The position numbers and the translations under genes are program-made. Positions 1 through 11,037 of a stretch of DNA of 64,000 bases are shown here, in pieces. Within the stretch, counting starts at the first letter, position 1. Each line of letters begins with the position of its first letter. The notes under the pieces were generated by a model. That model had not been told where the DNA came from. It made no database searches and saw only the letters and a list, made by a program, of their open reading frames with translations. The stretch is from Hydractinia symbiolongicarpus (Eukaryota > Cnidaria > Hydrozoa > Anthoathecata > Hydractiniidae), in the NCBI RefSeq assembly GCF_029227915.1, contig NC_079875.1:12461001-12525000 (forward strand), given 5' to 3'.

Positions 1-67
1 CCGTGCCTTAAAAAGGTTTCACAGATTGAAGAAATGAATAGTAATTGCATTCATTTTTATACCTTAG

Positions 68-3000
68 CACCAACTGAATCGCCGATGAATCTTACAGTAG
101 TGAGGTACTTACACAATAGCCTTTCAATACAGTGGAGACCAATACCAGCATATGCATTGAACGGAGAACTCATCGGTTATAAGGTACTATATAAGCCGAT
201 GGATACTCACGAAAAGGCCACAAGGTATTTAAGACTAGATGTTGCACCATGGCAGACATATGCGAAGTTAAATATTTTGTTACCTAATTCAAAGTACATG
301 ATACATGTGCTAGGTATTAACGCATACGGGGATGGCATTGGAGCATCAGTTACTGCCAGTAAGTTTTCGTTTAAACTTTCCTATGGCAGACACTACGTAT
401 TTTTTTCTCCTAATAAGATCGTGAAGGAATTATATTGACTAAATTTTTAAAACTGATTACTTTAGAAACTTGTAAATGTCCAGAAGTTATCTACAGTAAC
501 TATTACATAACTAAGCCATATACAACTCGTCTAAGAATGTTTTTTGATGGAATATTTCCCACAGTTATAAGAGATATGTTCACATTTGCTTGTGGGTTTT
601 GTCCTGATGCCAACCAGAACACAACTACTGTTGACTTGACGTCAAATGGTAAATATGAATATGCCAGTAAATCAACGCTAGAGAGAGTTGTGGAAGATAT
701 TGATGATTTTACGCAATTAAGTTTCCCACTTTCAGCAAGTGTGAAAGCCAAAGATTCGATGGACATGGTTTACGTACCTATATTGAAATATCCGGGTTCT
801 TTATTTATTATTCGCCAGTACGACATACATGAACACGTGATGCACGTTGTGGTACAAATTCTTCAACTATGGCCCCTGTTTGTGATAAATTTTATGTTGA
901 TCGTGTTTGTGGGAGCTGCCATTTGGCTTTTGGTGAGTTTTCACAGTTATGTTGTTAATTTTCAGAATGTGATTAAAGTTGAGCAACAACATTAAAAAAG
1001 TCGTATTTATTTCATACTTTTCAGGATGTAACAGGTAGTGGAAAAAATCATTTTTCCTTAAACAAATGGGATGGTATAAGAGAGGGTTGGTACTATGCCT
1101 ATGTTACACAAACTACCATAGGGTATGTCTGCGTGAATCTTTTTTGTTTGCTACTTTATTTTTGACACCATTCTCGTTGCCGTGGCGTCGTGGTAGTATT
1201 AGGTACAAAATGCGACACTTGAATACTCGCTTTCTTAACAGTTATTTTTAAGAAAAGCTTTCTTTTCTAGAACGTTCTGAAAATGTTTGCAAGAGATGTT
1301 GTGCCAGTTGGTTGTTAATGTGTAGCGGAAGGGGTAAAATGGCGCATTATGAAGGCAACTCAATTAAGAAAAATAAAAATAGAAAAGCGAAGAGTGTTTT
1401 ATTGATCAGTGTATTGTGGTGCAAGATTATATTACCACCACAAGGAACAAAATAATATTTACGTTACCCTTTGCGGCCTTAACCAATGTTTTTCTGGTGA
1501 TATTGACACACAAGTGTGTGTTTTTGTTTAGATATGGTGACTTTACCCCCAAGAGGTTTCTTTCGAGGTGTTTTGCGATCGGGTGGATGTTTCTAAGCAT
1601 TATTATGTCATCAGTGTTGTTAGTAGGCGCACTTACCACAGCTTTTACCACTTCTGCGTTGGAGGAGGTACATACCATATATGGAAGGAAGGTAATTTTT
1701 TCTCTCAAAGCTTGTTAAAAATTTTAGGATATAAAAGTGGTAAACTGGGCGCTTATAAAAAACGAAAGACAATGGAAAATGGAGCACTAAGGTAGAGTGT
1801 CACTTTTTTTAAACTTTATTTTTTAGATTGCTGCGTTGTCTGGCTCTTTTGAAGAAAAGTTAGCTACGTTGAGAAATGGAAAGATTAACAAAAGTACGGT
1901 CAATTATTCTATTTATAAACTCATGCCTGCTAAAGTATTATGCCATATGCCTTATTATATATTAATAAATTATATATTTTTTGCATGGAGGAAATGCAGT
2001 GTTAATGCCGGCAAATCAATTATTGAAATTTTTAAGGGTGGGTGAGTGATAGGAAATCAATGTAAATAGTCGTAGATCTACATTGTTCTAGGTGTTGTTT
2101 TTGCATAACAAACATTTCAAAAGTCGTTTAAACCAAAATAAGGGTGGGGCATGGCTTTTTGCCCAACCCTTTGTCTTCCCCGGATTGTGTCTTTGTATTT
2201 GTATCTATGAATACTACCGGTTAATTCTTATTCTATTTAAACATTCAAATATACTACGACTTTATTCAGGAACAAAAACGAAAAAAACAAAAACAAAAAC
2301 AATTTGATAATAAAAAATGAGAGTATTTAATCTGCCTCCCTAAAATACTTCCTCGAAAACTAGCATCCACTTTCCAAGTCGGCTTATAAGAATTAAAATA
2401 AATAATCTATGAACTAAAAACCGATTAAAATAACCTTTTTATTTTCTAGATAAAACTTATTCAACAGTATCATCTTTGGTTAATTCACTTGTTAACCATG
2501 AAGTCGATGGTATTCTATTAGATGCTTATACTTCAGGCTCATACAAATCCTTTTTAAAACAAGCTGGTGTTCAAGAAAAGAGCTTAGTGGAATTTCCAAG
2601 AACTTATGGTGTTGTATTATCTGGTGGCCTAGCACGAGTAAATGAGGAAGTCCGTGATTATGTAGTTGCAAATGAAGACAAAATATTAAAAGTTCTGGAA
2701 ATGTATACTACGAAACTTAACGTAAGTTCTCTTCTTTTATGTCAAATCAAAATACGTAATGATTAATGAATTATCCACTAACGCCAGTGTCGTCTGACAC
2801 GAGTTATAGAAATACAGGGCAAAGTGTATTATTGCAAAAGTAAACACTTTAAACATAAACAGATACTGGATGATGTGGAATCGATTATCAAATATTATTC
2901 AGTTGAGCTTGGCTGAGTTGAATATCATTAAAGCAAGACTAAATAAATTCGGTATCCAATTTCACTGAATCCAATATATGATTTATAATTCTCCCAAGAA

Positions 3001-4322
3001 AAGAAAAAAAGATTACTGTTTGTTAAACAAGTCTTTCACAACAAAGCTTAACAATGAAACATTTGACATATCAACAACATTATTTTTTACCGCCGTTCTC
3101 CTTAATTGAGTTTATTTCGGAATTATAGAATTGTTTCTCCTTGGAGTCTATAAAAAGATGAAGGATTGTTAAATATTCGATATCGAATATCTAAAAATAA
3201 CCGACAGAGCAATTTGCTAACCGGTGAATGATAATAACATATATAACATACGTTGTAATGGCACTATAATTGCTAATACGTACCTTTATTTTCTATTTAT
3301 TCCAGCCAAAAGAAGCGAAACCTATCAAATCCTTATTCGATCCTCACTCTGAGTTTTTGAAACGAACACTTGTCATCTTATCGTGTTTATTGTTCCTTTT
3401 TCTGATGTTTGGTTGTTTTATTTGGTTTTGTTTCTTAAGAAAAAGAGGTGGTAACTTCAAAATAGAACCAGAAGGTATGCATAATATATTTTTGCGTTTT
3501 AGTAGACAAGTTAAATAACAGACGCATCTTAATTTTTTGACTAAGTTGTGTAACAGTTCTTTTATTATAGAAATTCCCGCTTGGAACAGGCATACAAAAC
3601 ACAAGTATTTTAAGAGTTGTAAGCAAAAACTATAAGACTAGGTGCAAGACAGTGTGAAATCTATAGACAACGGTCAGCTGCAACAAGGTTGATCTAAAAT
3701 ATATGGCATTTGTTATTTGTAGCTAGAAAGTGTAGCATCACACTGTTTTGGCCTTGAAACGGACAATATGCAGCTATGATTACGGAGGCTAGGAGAAGGC
3801 TAACCCTTAAAAAATCAACAGGAATTAATAAAAACATATCTGGTTTACTATTTAGGCAAGAATTAGTTCGTGTTTTCTTAAAACGCGTGTCAGACCAATG
3901 ACATGTATTATCAAATAAAGAGAAGAGGTAATCATCCTCGTAGAGTTTCGTTCCTGTATAAGTCTTACTTTTTGTTCCTTTTAATTTTTAAGCATTGTTT
4001 CAACTTTTCGTCAAGCTAAAAATACAGTCTCTTCTCCGTATTTTTAGAACCAAACGAATTAGAGAATTTGAAGACATCAACAAATCATTTTATAAAAGAT
4101 TTTTACACTTCATTTACCAACAAGGTTAGACAAGTGTACCAACGACATGAGCTAGAGAGGATTAAATTACGGTTTGATCGTGGTGCAAGTAGCCTGCGTA
4201 ACGTAAACACTTTTTCACCAAACAAGCGGTATAAAACAAAAACAAAGACCTCTGATCGTAATGTATCCATCAATGGGAAAATAGAACTCAAGTTAGACGA
4301 AATCAAATACACAGCATGTTGA
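68..4322 (+). CDS. FN3-bearing ionotropic-glutamate-receptor-like channel with K+ selectivity filter (5' partial)
   Basis: Eight exons: 68-358, 466-932, 1025-1122, 1532-1691, 1827-1893, 2450-2721, 3306-3474, 4048-4322. All junctions are GT-AG and in phase, giving 598 residues and a stop at 4320-4322; earlier exons lie off the window. Order in the partial protein: an FN3 domain (about 1-97); a ligand-binding S1-like half (about 98-230); M1 (about 231-252); a pore helix and the filter TTIGYGD (282-288); the next helix M3 (about 292-322); an S2-like half with a periplasmic-binding-protein pattern (GRKIAALSGSFEEKLA, later VDGILLDAYTSG); M4 (about 471-497); and a basic cytoplasmic tail of about 95 residues. 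S1-M1-pore-M3-S2-M4 is the iGluR topology, whereas the filter is that of K+ channels, as in bacterial GluR0 and the rotifer AvGluR1. At the place of the amino-acid-binding Arg (PLTxTxxRE in animal iGluRs) the sequence reads PLSASVKAKD, so the ligand may not be glutamate. An intron splits the first Gly codon of the filter. Inferred role: ligand-gated K+ conductance at the plasma membrane. Confidence 0.88.
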
Positions 4323-4392
4323 AAGACAACAACGAATTGGAATGGTAGATGTCTATAAAAATGTAAATAGAGTTGTATATGTAATACTATGT

Positions 4393-4400
4393 AATAAAAT
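4393..4400 (+). terminator. Probable poly(A) signal of the channel gene
   Basis: AATAAA occurs about 70 bases after the channel stop codon within the string gtaataaaattc. A related string is kept at about 10868-10880 in the second duplication unit, where the channel itself is lost. Confidence 0.5.
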
Positions 4401-4770
4401 TCAGCATTTATTTTTCATGATACTACTGTAAAGCGGTAGAAGGTTCTAGGAAGGAGACTAGTTATGGCTAAACCCAAAATGTTTGTGTAGCCTTATTACA
4501 TCCCTAGATTTCAGCCCCAAGATGCGCTTTTATATCCTTCCCGTGATTAGTTTTTAGTACTACTAGTAGTACGCAGTACATGAAAACGCGGGAAGAGAGC
4601 TTAGTAGAACGTCTGTACACCTTTTTGCAAAAATTATTTTGGCCAAGCAATGTAAAAAGGGTAAAATAAATAACAAAGAAATAAAACATTATTTTAGATT
4701 GTTTTTATATTAATTCTGAAAATACAGCGAATCAATGTTAACAGACACCAAAATATACCATCTGGTAAAT

Positions 4771-5478
4771 TTATGCGTTTTCAGTCTTTGTTGATAATTT
4801 TTCACTTTGTCTTCGGAGCCGCAATCTGATACCTCTAAACACACGCAAAGCTGTTCGATCACTTGCCACTTGTCGTCTTAATATGTTTGCTTGTCTCGTA
4901 GTTGCCACAAGCCTGCAGGCGAATCGTCTGATAATAATTCTGATGCGTGTTCTTAAGCTTCTGACCAAATTGGCTAGCCTTCTGAGAGCCCTGTTGACTA
5001 CTCTAAGTCTGTCTTCCGTCCCTTCGGTTGCTGTACCTAAAACAAATTCAGATGGTATTTTTAGAACGGCCATAAAATATTAAAAATTATGCAAATTAGC
5101 AACCCCAAATGTGTTGCTTACTATCAACTGAAATGTATATGCAAGATTAATAAGTACTTACTGGCCAAAAATAAATTAGTTGTTCTTATCACTCGATTCA
5201 ATGTTCCTAGAGCCTGATCAATGTTTTCAACAGTAGGGGCTAGCGGAACGGCTGGGACATTGGTGCAGTTAAGTGGAGCAGTGGTAGGAATGATAGATGC
5301 TGTAGTTTCTGCAGTTGTTGATACATCTTGTGAAAATGTTCCTATTCAAAGAACAAAAAAAAAATGAAAAGTGTACAGTCATAGATCTTATCCGATTGTG
5401 TACGTTATTAAGTAAGTACGTACCTGCTATGAAAGAAAATACAACAATCAAAACACATGATACAGCTTTAGAAGCCAT
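4771..5478 (-). CDS. Secreted arginine-rich protein, family copy 1 (unrecognised)
   Basis: Three exons on the minus strand: 5424-5478, 5162-5341, 4771-5036; phases 1 and 1; 166 aa. Exon 1 codes for a signal peptide beginning MASKAVSCVLIVVFSFIAG. Exon 2 gives a Thr-rich stretch and then a conserved core, LNCTNVP through IDQALG..NRVIR. Exon 3 gives a very basic, probably helical tail starting TATEGTEDRLRV with about 22 Arg in 88 residues and hardly any Lys. Two Cys remain in the mature part (LNC and RRFAC), enough for one disulfide. No domain is recognised. The layout (signal, neutral spacer, strongly cationic C-terminus) is seen in some cnidarian antimicrobial precursors, but that is only an analogy; an extracellular polyanion-binding protein is equally possible. 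Introns, phases and core are shared with the copies at 8858, 11417 and 13974. The gene is divergent to the 8858 copy. Confidence 0.82.
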
Positions 5479-5780
5479 TTGTTTTTATCCAGGTAAGATA
5501 TCGGTTATTGGTAGCAGAGTTATCAACACAAAACAAGCTGTTGCTGCTAAAACAATGATAAAATCAATATAAAGGACATGCCGTCGTAAGAACTAATTCG
5601 CTTGAAAATAAAAGAATCTAAAAGATCTTTATTACAACGTTGTTGGCGTTTAAAATATTGTAATATCCAGCTACAACACACACCATATGCATAACCAACA
5701 AGTAATATTTACCTCTTCACTTTGTAATTTTTCGATTGTACAATAACCGCGGTCGATGTTTAAATTTCATCAAGATCTCT

Positions 5781-5787
5781 TTTTATA
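5781..5787 (-). promoter_or_regulatory. TATA box of the 4771-5478 gene
   Basis: The minus strand reads gtagtataaaaag, about 300 bases upstream of the ATG. It lies in a block (about 5757-5810) repeated at 12370-12430 and at 12620-12680 upstream of the sister gene. A probable 5' UTR intron lies between box and ATG: donor gaagag|gtaaat near 5712, acceptor ttgttttag|cagc near 5543. Confidence 0.6.
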
Positions 5788-5879
5788 CTACATCATTACC
5801 ATGGCAACCGGAGATGTTACAATCCAAGGCATGACCATGCAAATTATTTTTATTGCAACTTAAGTGGTAACAAAATAAC

Positions 5880-6640
5880 AAGAAACATGACTATTTACTA
5901 ATTGGAGGATATTAATAGGATGTTGGACGATTTCTATACAACCACTTCCGTAATCATAAATTTTTTGTTACGATAATTCAGGATTTATCAGACCTTATGT
6001 GCTGACTCATAATTGAATTGAACGTTTGGTATCCTAGGTGACCACAAATGAAATATTCGCTTCGGAATAAAATAACTGGTTTTAGTGTAAAATTATTGCA
6101 AATTTTAGCCAAATTCGCGGAAGCTTTCGCCGCCATATTTTTACAACATAAATGGAAACCCGGAAAAAATGAAGGCCTTAAGTTTCAGTTCTATGATTTG
6201 ATAGTTTAATCTTTGAATTGTTTTAAAAAATAAACTTTTTGTCATTCGCGAAAGTTACTATTTGCAAAAACCGCGGATTTTCCGCACTTAAAGTGCATTG
6301 ATACTTGTTCTACCACAGTTATCGCTGCTTGTCACAGGTTGTAGAAGACGTAGTTCTGTAAAATTCTTCATCAAAAGAATTAAGCTGCGGATAATACTTT
6401 CCAATTTTAGAATACCTTTAGACGATTTTGTAAAAGGAACTCCAGAATGGACAAAATCAATTGAATTTAAATGTGTCCTAATAATAGTCCTAAAAAAACT
6501 TACTACCTGCTAAATTATGCTAGAGCATTAATTCGCATTAGTTTATATTCTCGTTTGTAGACGTATCTGGCCGCGGATTTTTTGCACTTAAAGTGCATTG
6601 ATACTTGTTCTACCACAGTTATCGCTGATTGTCACAAAAA
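5880..6640. repeat. Intergenic spacer with internally repeated block
   Basis: A block beginning ccgcggattttt(c)cgcacttaaag, followed by tgcattgatacttgtt, occurs twice here (from about 6271 and from about 6569) and once in unit 2 (from about 13047). Of these, 6298-6486 is almost identical to 13075-13263, far closer than the surrounding duplicated DNA. The open frame across it (about 63 codons in both copies) has no start context, splice signals or recognisable product, so I treat it as non-coding. Confidence 0.6.
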
Positions 6641-8080
6641 ATTTTGTTACCGTTTTGTTTGTGTAACTTTACTTGTTAAAAGGCATCTTCTGAAGTCTCA
6701 GGAGACAGTAAATTATCTCATTAGATATTTGTCAAATAAATTTACCTAATGCATGTAAACTATTTTTTAATAAAACGGTAATTCGTCTTTGTGGTATTTA
6801 TAAATCAGTATCCTGAATCAGTATTATGATTTCCTAACCATGAAATGATTTCAAAGATTCTCATTTTGTTTTAGAAAACATATCTCTATGCCATAGTATA
6901 GACCTTAAAAAGAACAAATATTTCGAATTTGTAATACTTAAATTAACTTGTGGCATAATTCAACACGATTGTATGGCACAAAACCATTTTAATTCATCAA
7001 ACTCGCACAGTGTATATAAATCCTTTTAAAACTTTCATTTCGTTCACGTACCATTTAAATCTAGTGAAACAGTTTCAAAAGGCCTTGTGGTAATATTGGT
7101 TACATAATGTTGAGGTTATTGACTCTCTATTTTAAATGTAACTGTCACACACAACAGCAGGTAATGATTCAGCATACATTGCATTTCAAAGACACGACAT
7201 AAAAATAGTATGTGCCTCCTACGCAGAGTGTGTTAAGAATAAAATTACGTCCGCCCATTTTGTGCAATTGTTCCTTTATTAATTATCAAGCTTTTTTCGT
7301 TCCTTTAAATTTATGAGTTACTATACTAAATATAAACGTCTTTCTTATGGTTTTCTCCATCACTGTAGTAATAGCCGTTGTCCGTCTTTATGGTTGTAAC
7401 AGTGTTTACCAGGAAATCGCGAAGATACAAAAAACAAATAAAATATAGTTTTATTGACTTGGCTGTTAATTGTAAACTCCTGTGAACTTTTAACAGCCTA
7501 GTACTATAATAACAGCCGTCGCGTATCTTTTGCTGCGCGAAATGGTACCTTAGTAAACCACACGAAATACGGCATGTAAAAGACGGAAAAAGCCTTTGTA
7601 AGGCTCGCCGTCTATCTGTGAACCAAGGGTGTTGACTGCCAGTAGCGACGGGTTAATTACCATGGATTTTCCGATGAATAAATTCCTGTAGATATTGTAC
7701 GGCTTTTCGACTAGTATTGACAAATACAATTTGTGTGTCAAAAGAATCAAAACAATTAGAATTATAATAGTGCCTGATTTTATTTGCCCTTTGCTGATTT
7801 TTAGTAAACCCTTTGTGTCCTGAATAAACCCTTTGTGTTACGAAAAGAATTAGGCCAAAACAGTCTCAAGGGACCGCCATAACTCCTGAGGATTAGGCTG
7901 TTTGAGGAAAGTGCTCTTCAAGAATAAGTATAAGTTGAGATAGCCAACAGTACCAAGCATGAAGCAACTAGTTGTTTTCCGTAGCCAACAATTAAACTTA
8001 AATTTAGAAATCTAATTATTTTTTGATCAAAAATGGTCAACAGGTGCAATTTCAAGGGTTAACATATAGTTTTATTTCCC
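6641..8080. other. Unit-1-specific spacer without a gene
   Basis: AT-rich DNA absent from the second duplication unit. Near 7640-7720 it has a weak, diverged match to the short repeat described at 16076 (strings cgacggg, catggattttcc, gactagtattga). No exon could be supported. Confidence 0.4.
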
Positions 8081-8493
8081 GTTTTAGGATACCTTAAAAA
8101 GTTTTTGTTAAAGGAACTCAAGAATGGAGAAAACCAATTCGATTCAAATGTTTTTTAATAGCAGACGAAAGTATTTTCAACATGCTAAATTACCATTCAG
8201 GACCAACAAAGCCATAAATAGTTTTTATGCTTATTCATGTTATCATTATTCTGTTTCTTTTTTCGTTGCCATAAATCACCATGACATTACCTTATCGTCA
8301 GAAAATTATCATCCATGCGCGTGCTTTATCAAAAAAAAAAAAAAAAAACAATTAGTGTTTACCGTTAATTGGTCTAGCTAATGAGTGATGTGTCGGTGGT
8401 GAAGGATTTCCTATATTGAATGTAACAGCAACAACTTCAAATCCTTTTAGTAACAGTTATAATTATACTTAGATTGGTTACACATTTGATTGC

Positions 8494-8825
8494 CATGGAA
8501 ACATATCCTAGATAAAGTGTTTAGTCATGTTTGTTTTTCATAATCTTTCCAGCACTGCTTTAGTATAAAAGCTCATCTTTAGTTGTTGTATTCACACACT
8601 AAGGATTTTAACATTAGCTTGCTTCATATCACATTGTAGAATCACAAAGAAGAAAGGTAATGATAAAACTTGGTTGCATAATTATTAGCTATAATTAGAT
8701 TGTAAGCATTTGATCAAAACAAACTTCATATATTTTGACTAAACTTGTTTTATTTTGTACCCATTATTGTGTATTAGTAACTTCTTCCAATCGTCATTAA
8801 TTCATATTTCCCTTTTTATCCATAG
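8494..8825 (+). promoter_or_regulatory. Promoter and 5' UTR intron of the 8858-9728 gene
   Basis: TATAAAA at 8574-8580 follows an upstream block (catggaaacatatcctagat, then aaagtgtttagtcatg) that is almost unchanged at 13583-13660. The first, non-coding exon probably ends at 8656 (agaaag|gtaatg), and the intron ends at 8825 (catag). The conserved upstream block is a candidate proximal control element of the plus-strand genes. Confidence 0.6.
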
Positions 8826-8857
8826 TTTTGTTTGATACATTTGTCCGGACAAACAAG

Positions 8858-9728
8858 ATGGCGTATAAACTTGTAGCATGTATTTTGGCGGTTGCATTTG
8901 CATTTATACCAGGTAAATTATATGAAAATTGACATTGTTAGAGAGCAATTACTTTTCAATCGAATTTTAGAAAAACATATTTAACATATTTCTTCAACAG
9001 GAACAATTGCACAAGATGTATCAACAACTATGGAACCTATGATGTATACAAAGCCCATGGATTCTCAACTCAACTGCACCAACATTCCCAATGTCCCACA
9101 AAGGCCCACCGCAGATGATATTGATCAAGCTGTAGTAGCCTCTAATAGAGTGATCAGAGCTACTATTTTGTTTTTGTCTAGTAAGTAGATATTGTCTTAC
9201 TTTGAACATTTTACACAATAAATGAATAATAAATGAAGTTATTTATCTTGATAAAATCATTATTAATTTCGGAGAGTGGTTTTAAAGCCAATTATTTTGC
9301 TGCATCATTTTTTAATTGCTACTGTTACTGTTTTTTCAAGTTTAAATAGAAAGGTCTTTTAATTTCAAAGTCTTTTGTAATGAAAAAATTCCTTTGTTAT
9401 TCAGTAAAAGTTATTCCAGTTAATGTTTCATTGGGTAAAGTTAAGGAAATTATTTCAATCTTAATTTTCAGGCAACACAACAGAAGGAGTGCGGTTGAGA
9501 GTTAGGACAATAAACAGAGTTCTCGCTCTTCTTACTGATTTACTACAAAGTTTAATCAGGCGAATTAGAATTGTGAACAGGCGACTTAATTGTGGACTGG
9601 TAACAACTCTGGCACAAGCTACTCGCTTGGAGGCTATTAATGACAGAGACACAAGATCTGTTCGTTCTCTCAGAGATTTAAGACGGAGGCTTCGAGAATT
9701 GAGAGAAAGGTTACAGAAGCTAAACTGA
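8858..9728 (+). CDS. Secreted arginine-rich protein, family copy 2 (unrecognised)
   Basis: Exons 8858-8912, 9001-9180, 9472-9728; phases 1 and 1; 163 aa. The signal peptide begins MAYKLVACILAVAFAFIP. The mature part begins TIAQDVSTTMEP, carries the family core LNCTNIPNVP..IDQAVVASNRVIRATILFL, then SNTTEGVRLRV with an N-glycosylation sequon, and an Arg-rich tail rich in LxxL and RIRIVNRR patterns that could form an amphipathic helix or coiled coil. Exon 1 has the same length (55 coding bases) and exon 2 nearly the same in all four copies. Compared with the minus-strand copies it has a Met-containing spacer (MEPMMYTKPMDS) in place of AETTASIIPTTAP and ends in RLQKLN. The plus-strand copies thus form one subtype and the minus-strand copies another. 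Function unknown. Confidence 0.82.
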
Positions 9729-10440
9729 ACTACTCTCGGTTTTGATTTGTGACAGGTGTGGATATTTTGGGAATGGTTTGAGATAATATATATGTTCAAA
9801 GAGAAACGTTTGTTCTTTTTTCCCCAATTTAAGTTGTTGCCTTGTTTTCACTTAAAAACGAAAAACGGATGACTAAATCTATCAAGAGATAAGTAAACAT
9901 TCGTTAGTGTATAAAGCAAAAGTTAAGAAAAAAAGCCTTATTTTAAAGTAATCTTCACTAGACATAGAGAGTAACTTTATTGATTGGAGTTATCTTCGAT
10001 ACTCTGTGCTTAAAAGTGGTGGTGATTTTGAAGTCCTAATTTTTTTAAATAACAAGAGTGAAACACTTATGTTATACTATCATACCCATCTTTTGCCTGG
10101 TATTACCTTCAACGTCCATGTCGTCTAACTCTACATCCTTAATCACATCTGGAAACATTTCTTTTTCCCTCATGTATGAGATATTTTTATTTATTTTTCT
10201 TAGGATCCGTTTATTTCCGCGGTTATTGCTCGAATTATAAATTCTCGGAAATGTTTGCTTTTACAAAATGCTGCTTAAGATTTTTAGCGGGACACATATC
10301 CTATATTCCTTTATATGTCAGTTTGCTTTTACTGAGAAGAAGTTTCATGTACGTGTCCAAGAAGATGATGTCAGATTGATTTAAGTTCACAATTTTATGA
10401 AATTTTAAGAATCCAATAAATCGTATTAAGCATATCACTA
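9729..10440. other. Spacer between duplication units
   Basis: The first 160 bases are 3' UTR-like and match the sequence after the 13974-15074 gene. The rest is AT-rich; open frames at 10058-10379 lack splice signals and recognisable domains. No gene is supported. Confidence 0.4.
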
Positions 10441-10450
10441 GTGTTATTAA

Positions 10451-10720
10451 ATTCTTACAGTAATGAGGTACTGACAAAATAGCCTTTCACTACAGGTCTT
10501 CCCTGTAGTGAAAGGCTATTTTGTCAACACCAGCATATGCATTAAATGGTTACAATATTACTATATTGGCCGATCGATACTCACAAAAGTGCCACAACGT
10601 ATTTCAAAATAGGTGTTGTGACATGGCTGACATATAAAAAGTTAGATATTTTTTTACCCAACTCAAAGTATCTGATATACTAGCTAGATATTACCGCATA
10701 TGGAGATGGCAGGGCCTTTT
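10451..10720 (+). pseudogene. Decayed copy of the channel's FN3 exon
   Basis: Matches the FN3 exon at about 95-345: taatgaggtac...acaaaatagcctttca, accagcatatgcatt, gatactcacaaaagtgccaca, acccaactcaaagtat, ccgcatatggagatgg. The frame is destroyed by stops (for example at tactagctag), by deletions and by an inverted insertion at 10502-10526. After it the sequence jumps to the equivalent of the channel's 3' UTR (from about 10850), so the pore and ligand-binding exons of this copy are deleted. Confidence 0.8.
10472..10526. repeat. Perfect 25-bp hairpin inside the FN3 pseudo-exon
   Basis: 10472-10496 is the exact reverse complement of 10502-10526, separated by five bases (tcttc). The parental exon near 105-135 has only the left arm; the right arm replaces the original continuation, after which homology resumes at accagcatatgc. 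This looks like a template-switch event. Confidence 0.9.
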
Positions 10721-11037
10721 TCACTTTTTGCCGTCCCGTAATAAAAAAGAGACATAGAGTCGAAGGTTGGATTGGGAGTTTTAAAAATTCAAATTACTAT
10801 GTTGTATGTTTTTCTTTGGTGTCCCTTACATGCATTCAATGAGAGATTCAGCTAGTATGTAATATTATGTAATAAAATACTGGTTATCAAGTACATCGTA
10901 ACCAAAATTTATTTTTTATGAAAATACTGTAAAGCGGTAGAAGGTTCTAAGAAGGAGACTACCTTTGGCTAAACACAGAAGTTTATGTGAAACATAAGCC
11001 TTATTGCATTCCTAGACTTTAGGCTCTAGATGCAATA

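Larger units (their letters stand above)
4376..9890. repeat. Segmental duplication, unit 1
   Basis: From the 3' UTR of the channel onward, this stretch is matched block by block by 10850-15235. Examples: actgtaaagcggtagaagg at about 4426 and 10927; the minus-strand gene at 4771-5478 and 11417-12125; the plus-strand gene at 8858-9728 and 13974-15074, with its promoter block. Unit 1 is longer between its two genes because about 1.5 kb (roughly 6540-8080) has no counterpart in unit 2. Clear divergence in introns and third codon positions shows that the duplication is not very recent. Confidence 0.85.

Noticed and set aside
6298-6513. Open frame conserved between 6298-6513 and 13075-13320
   Set aside because: The conservation reflects near-identical DNA in a recently copied block; there is no start context, domain or splice signal, and a third, older copy near 8124 does not keep the frame.
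7550-7750. Minus-strand frame of 66 codons
   Set aside because: It crosses a diverged copy of the short hairpin repeat and has no recognisable domain.
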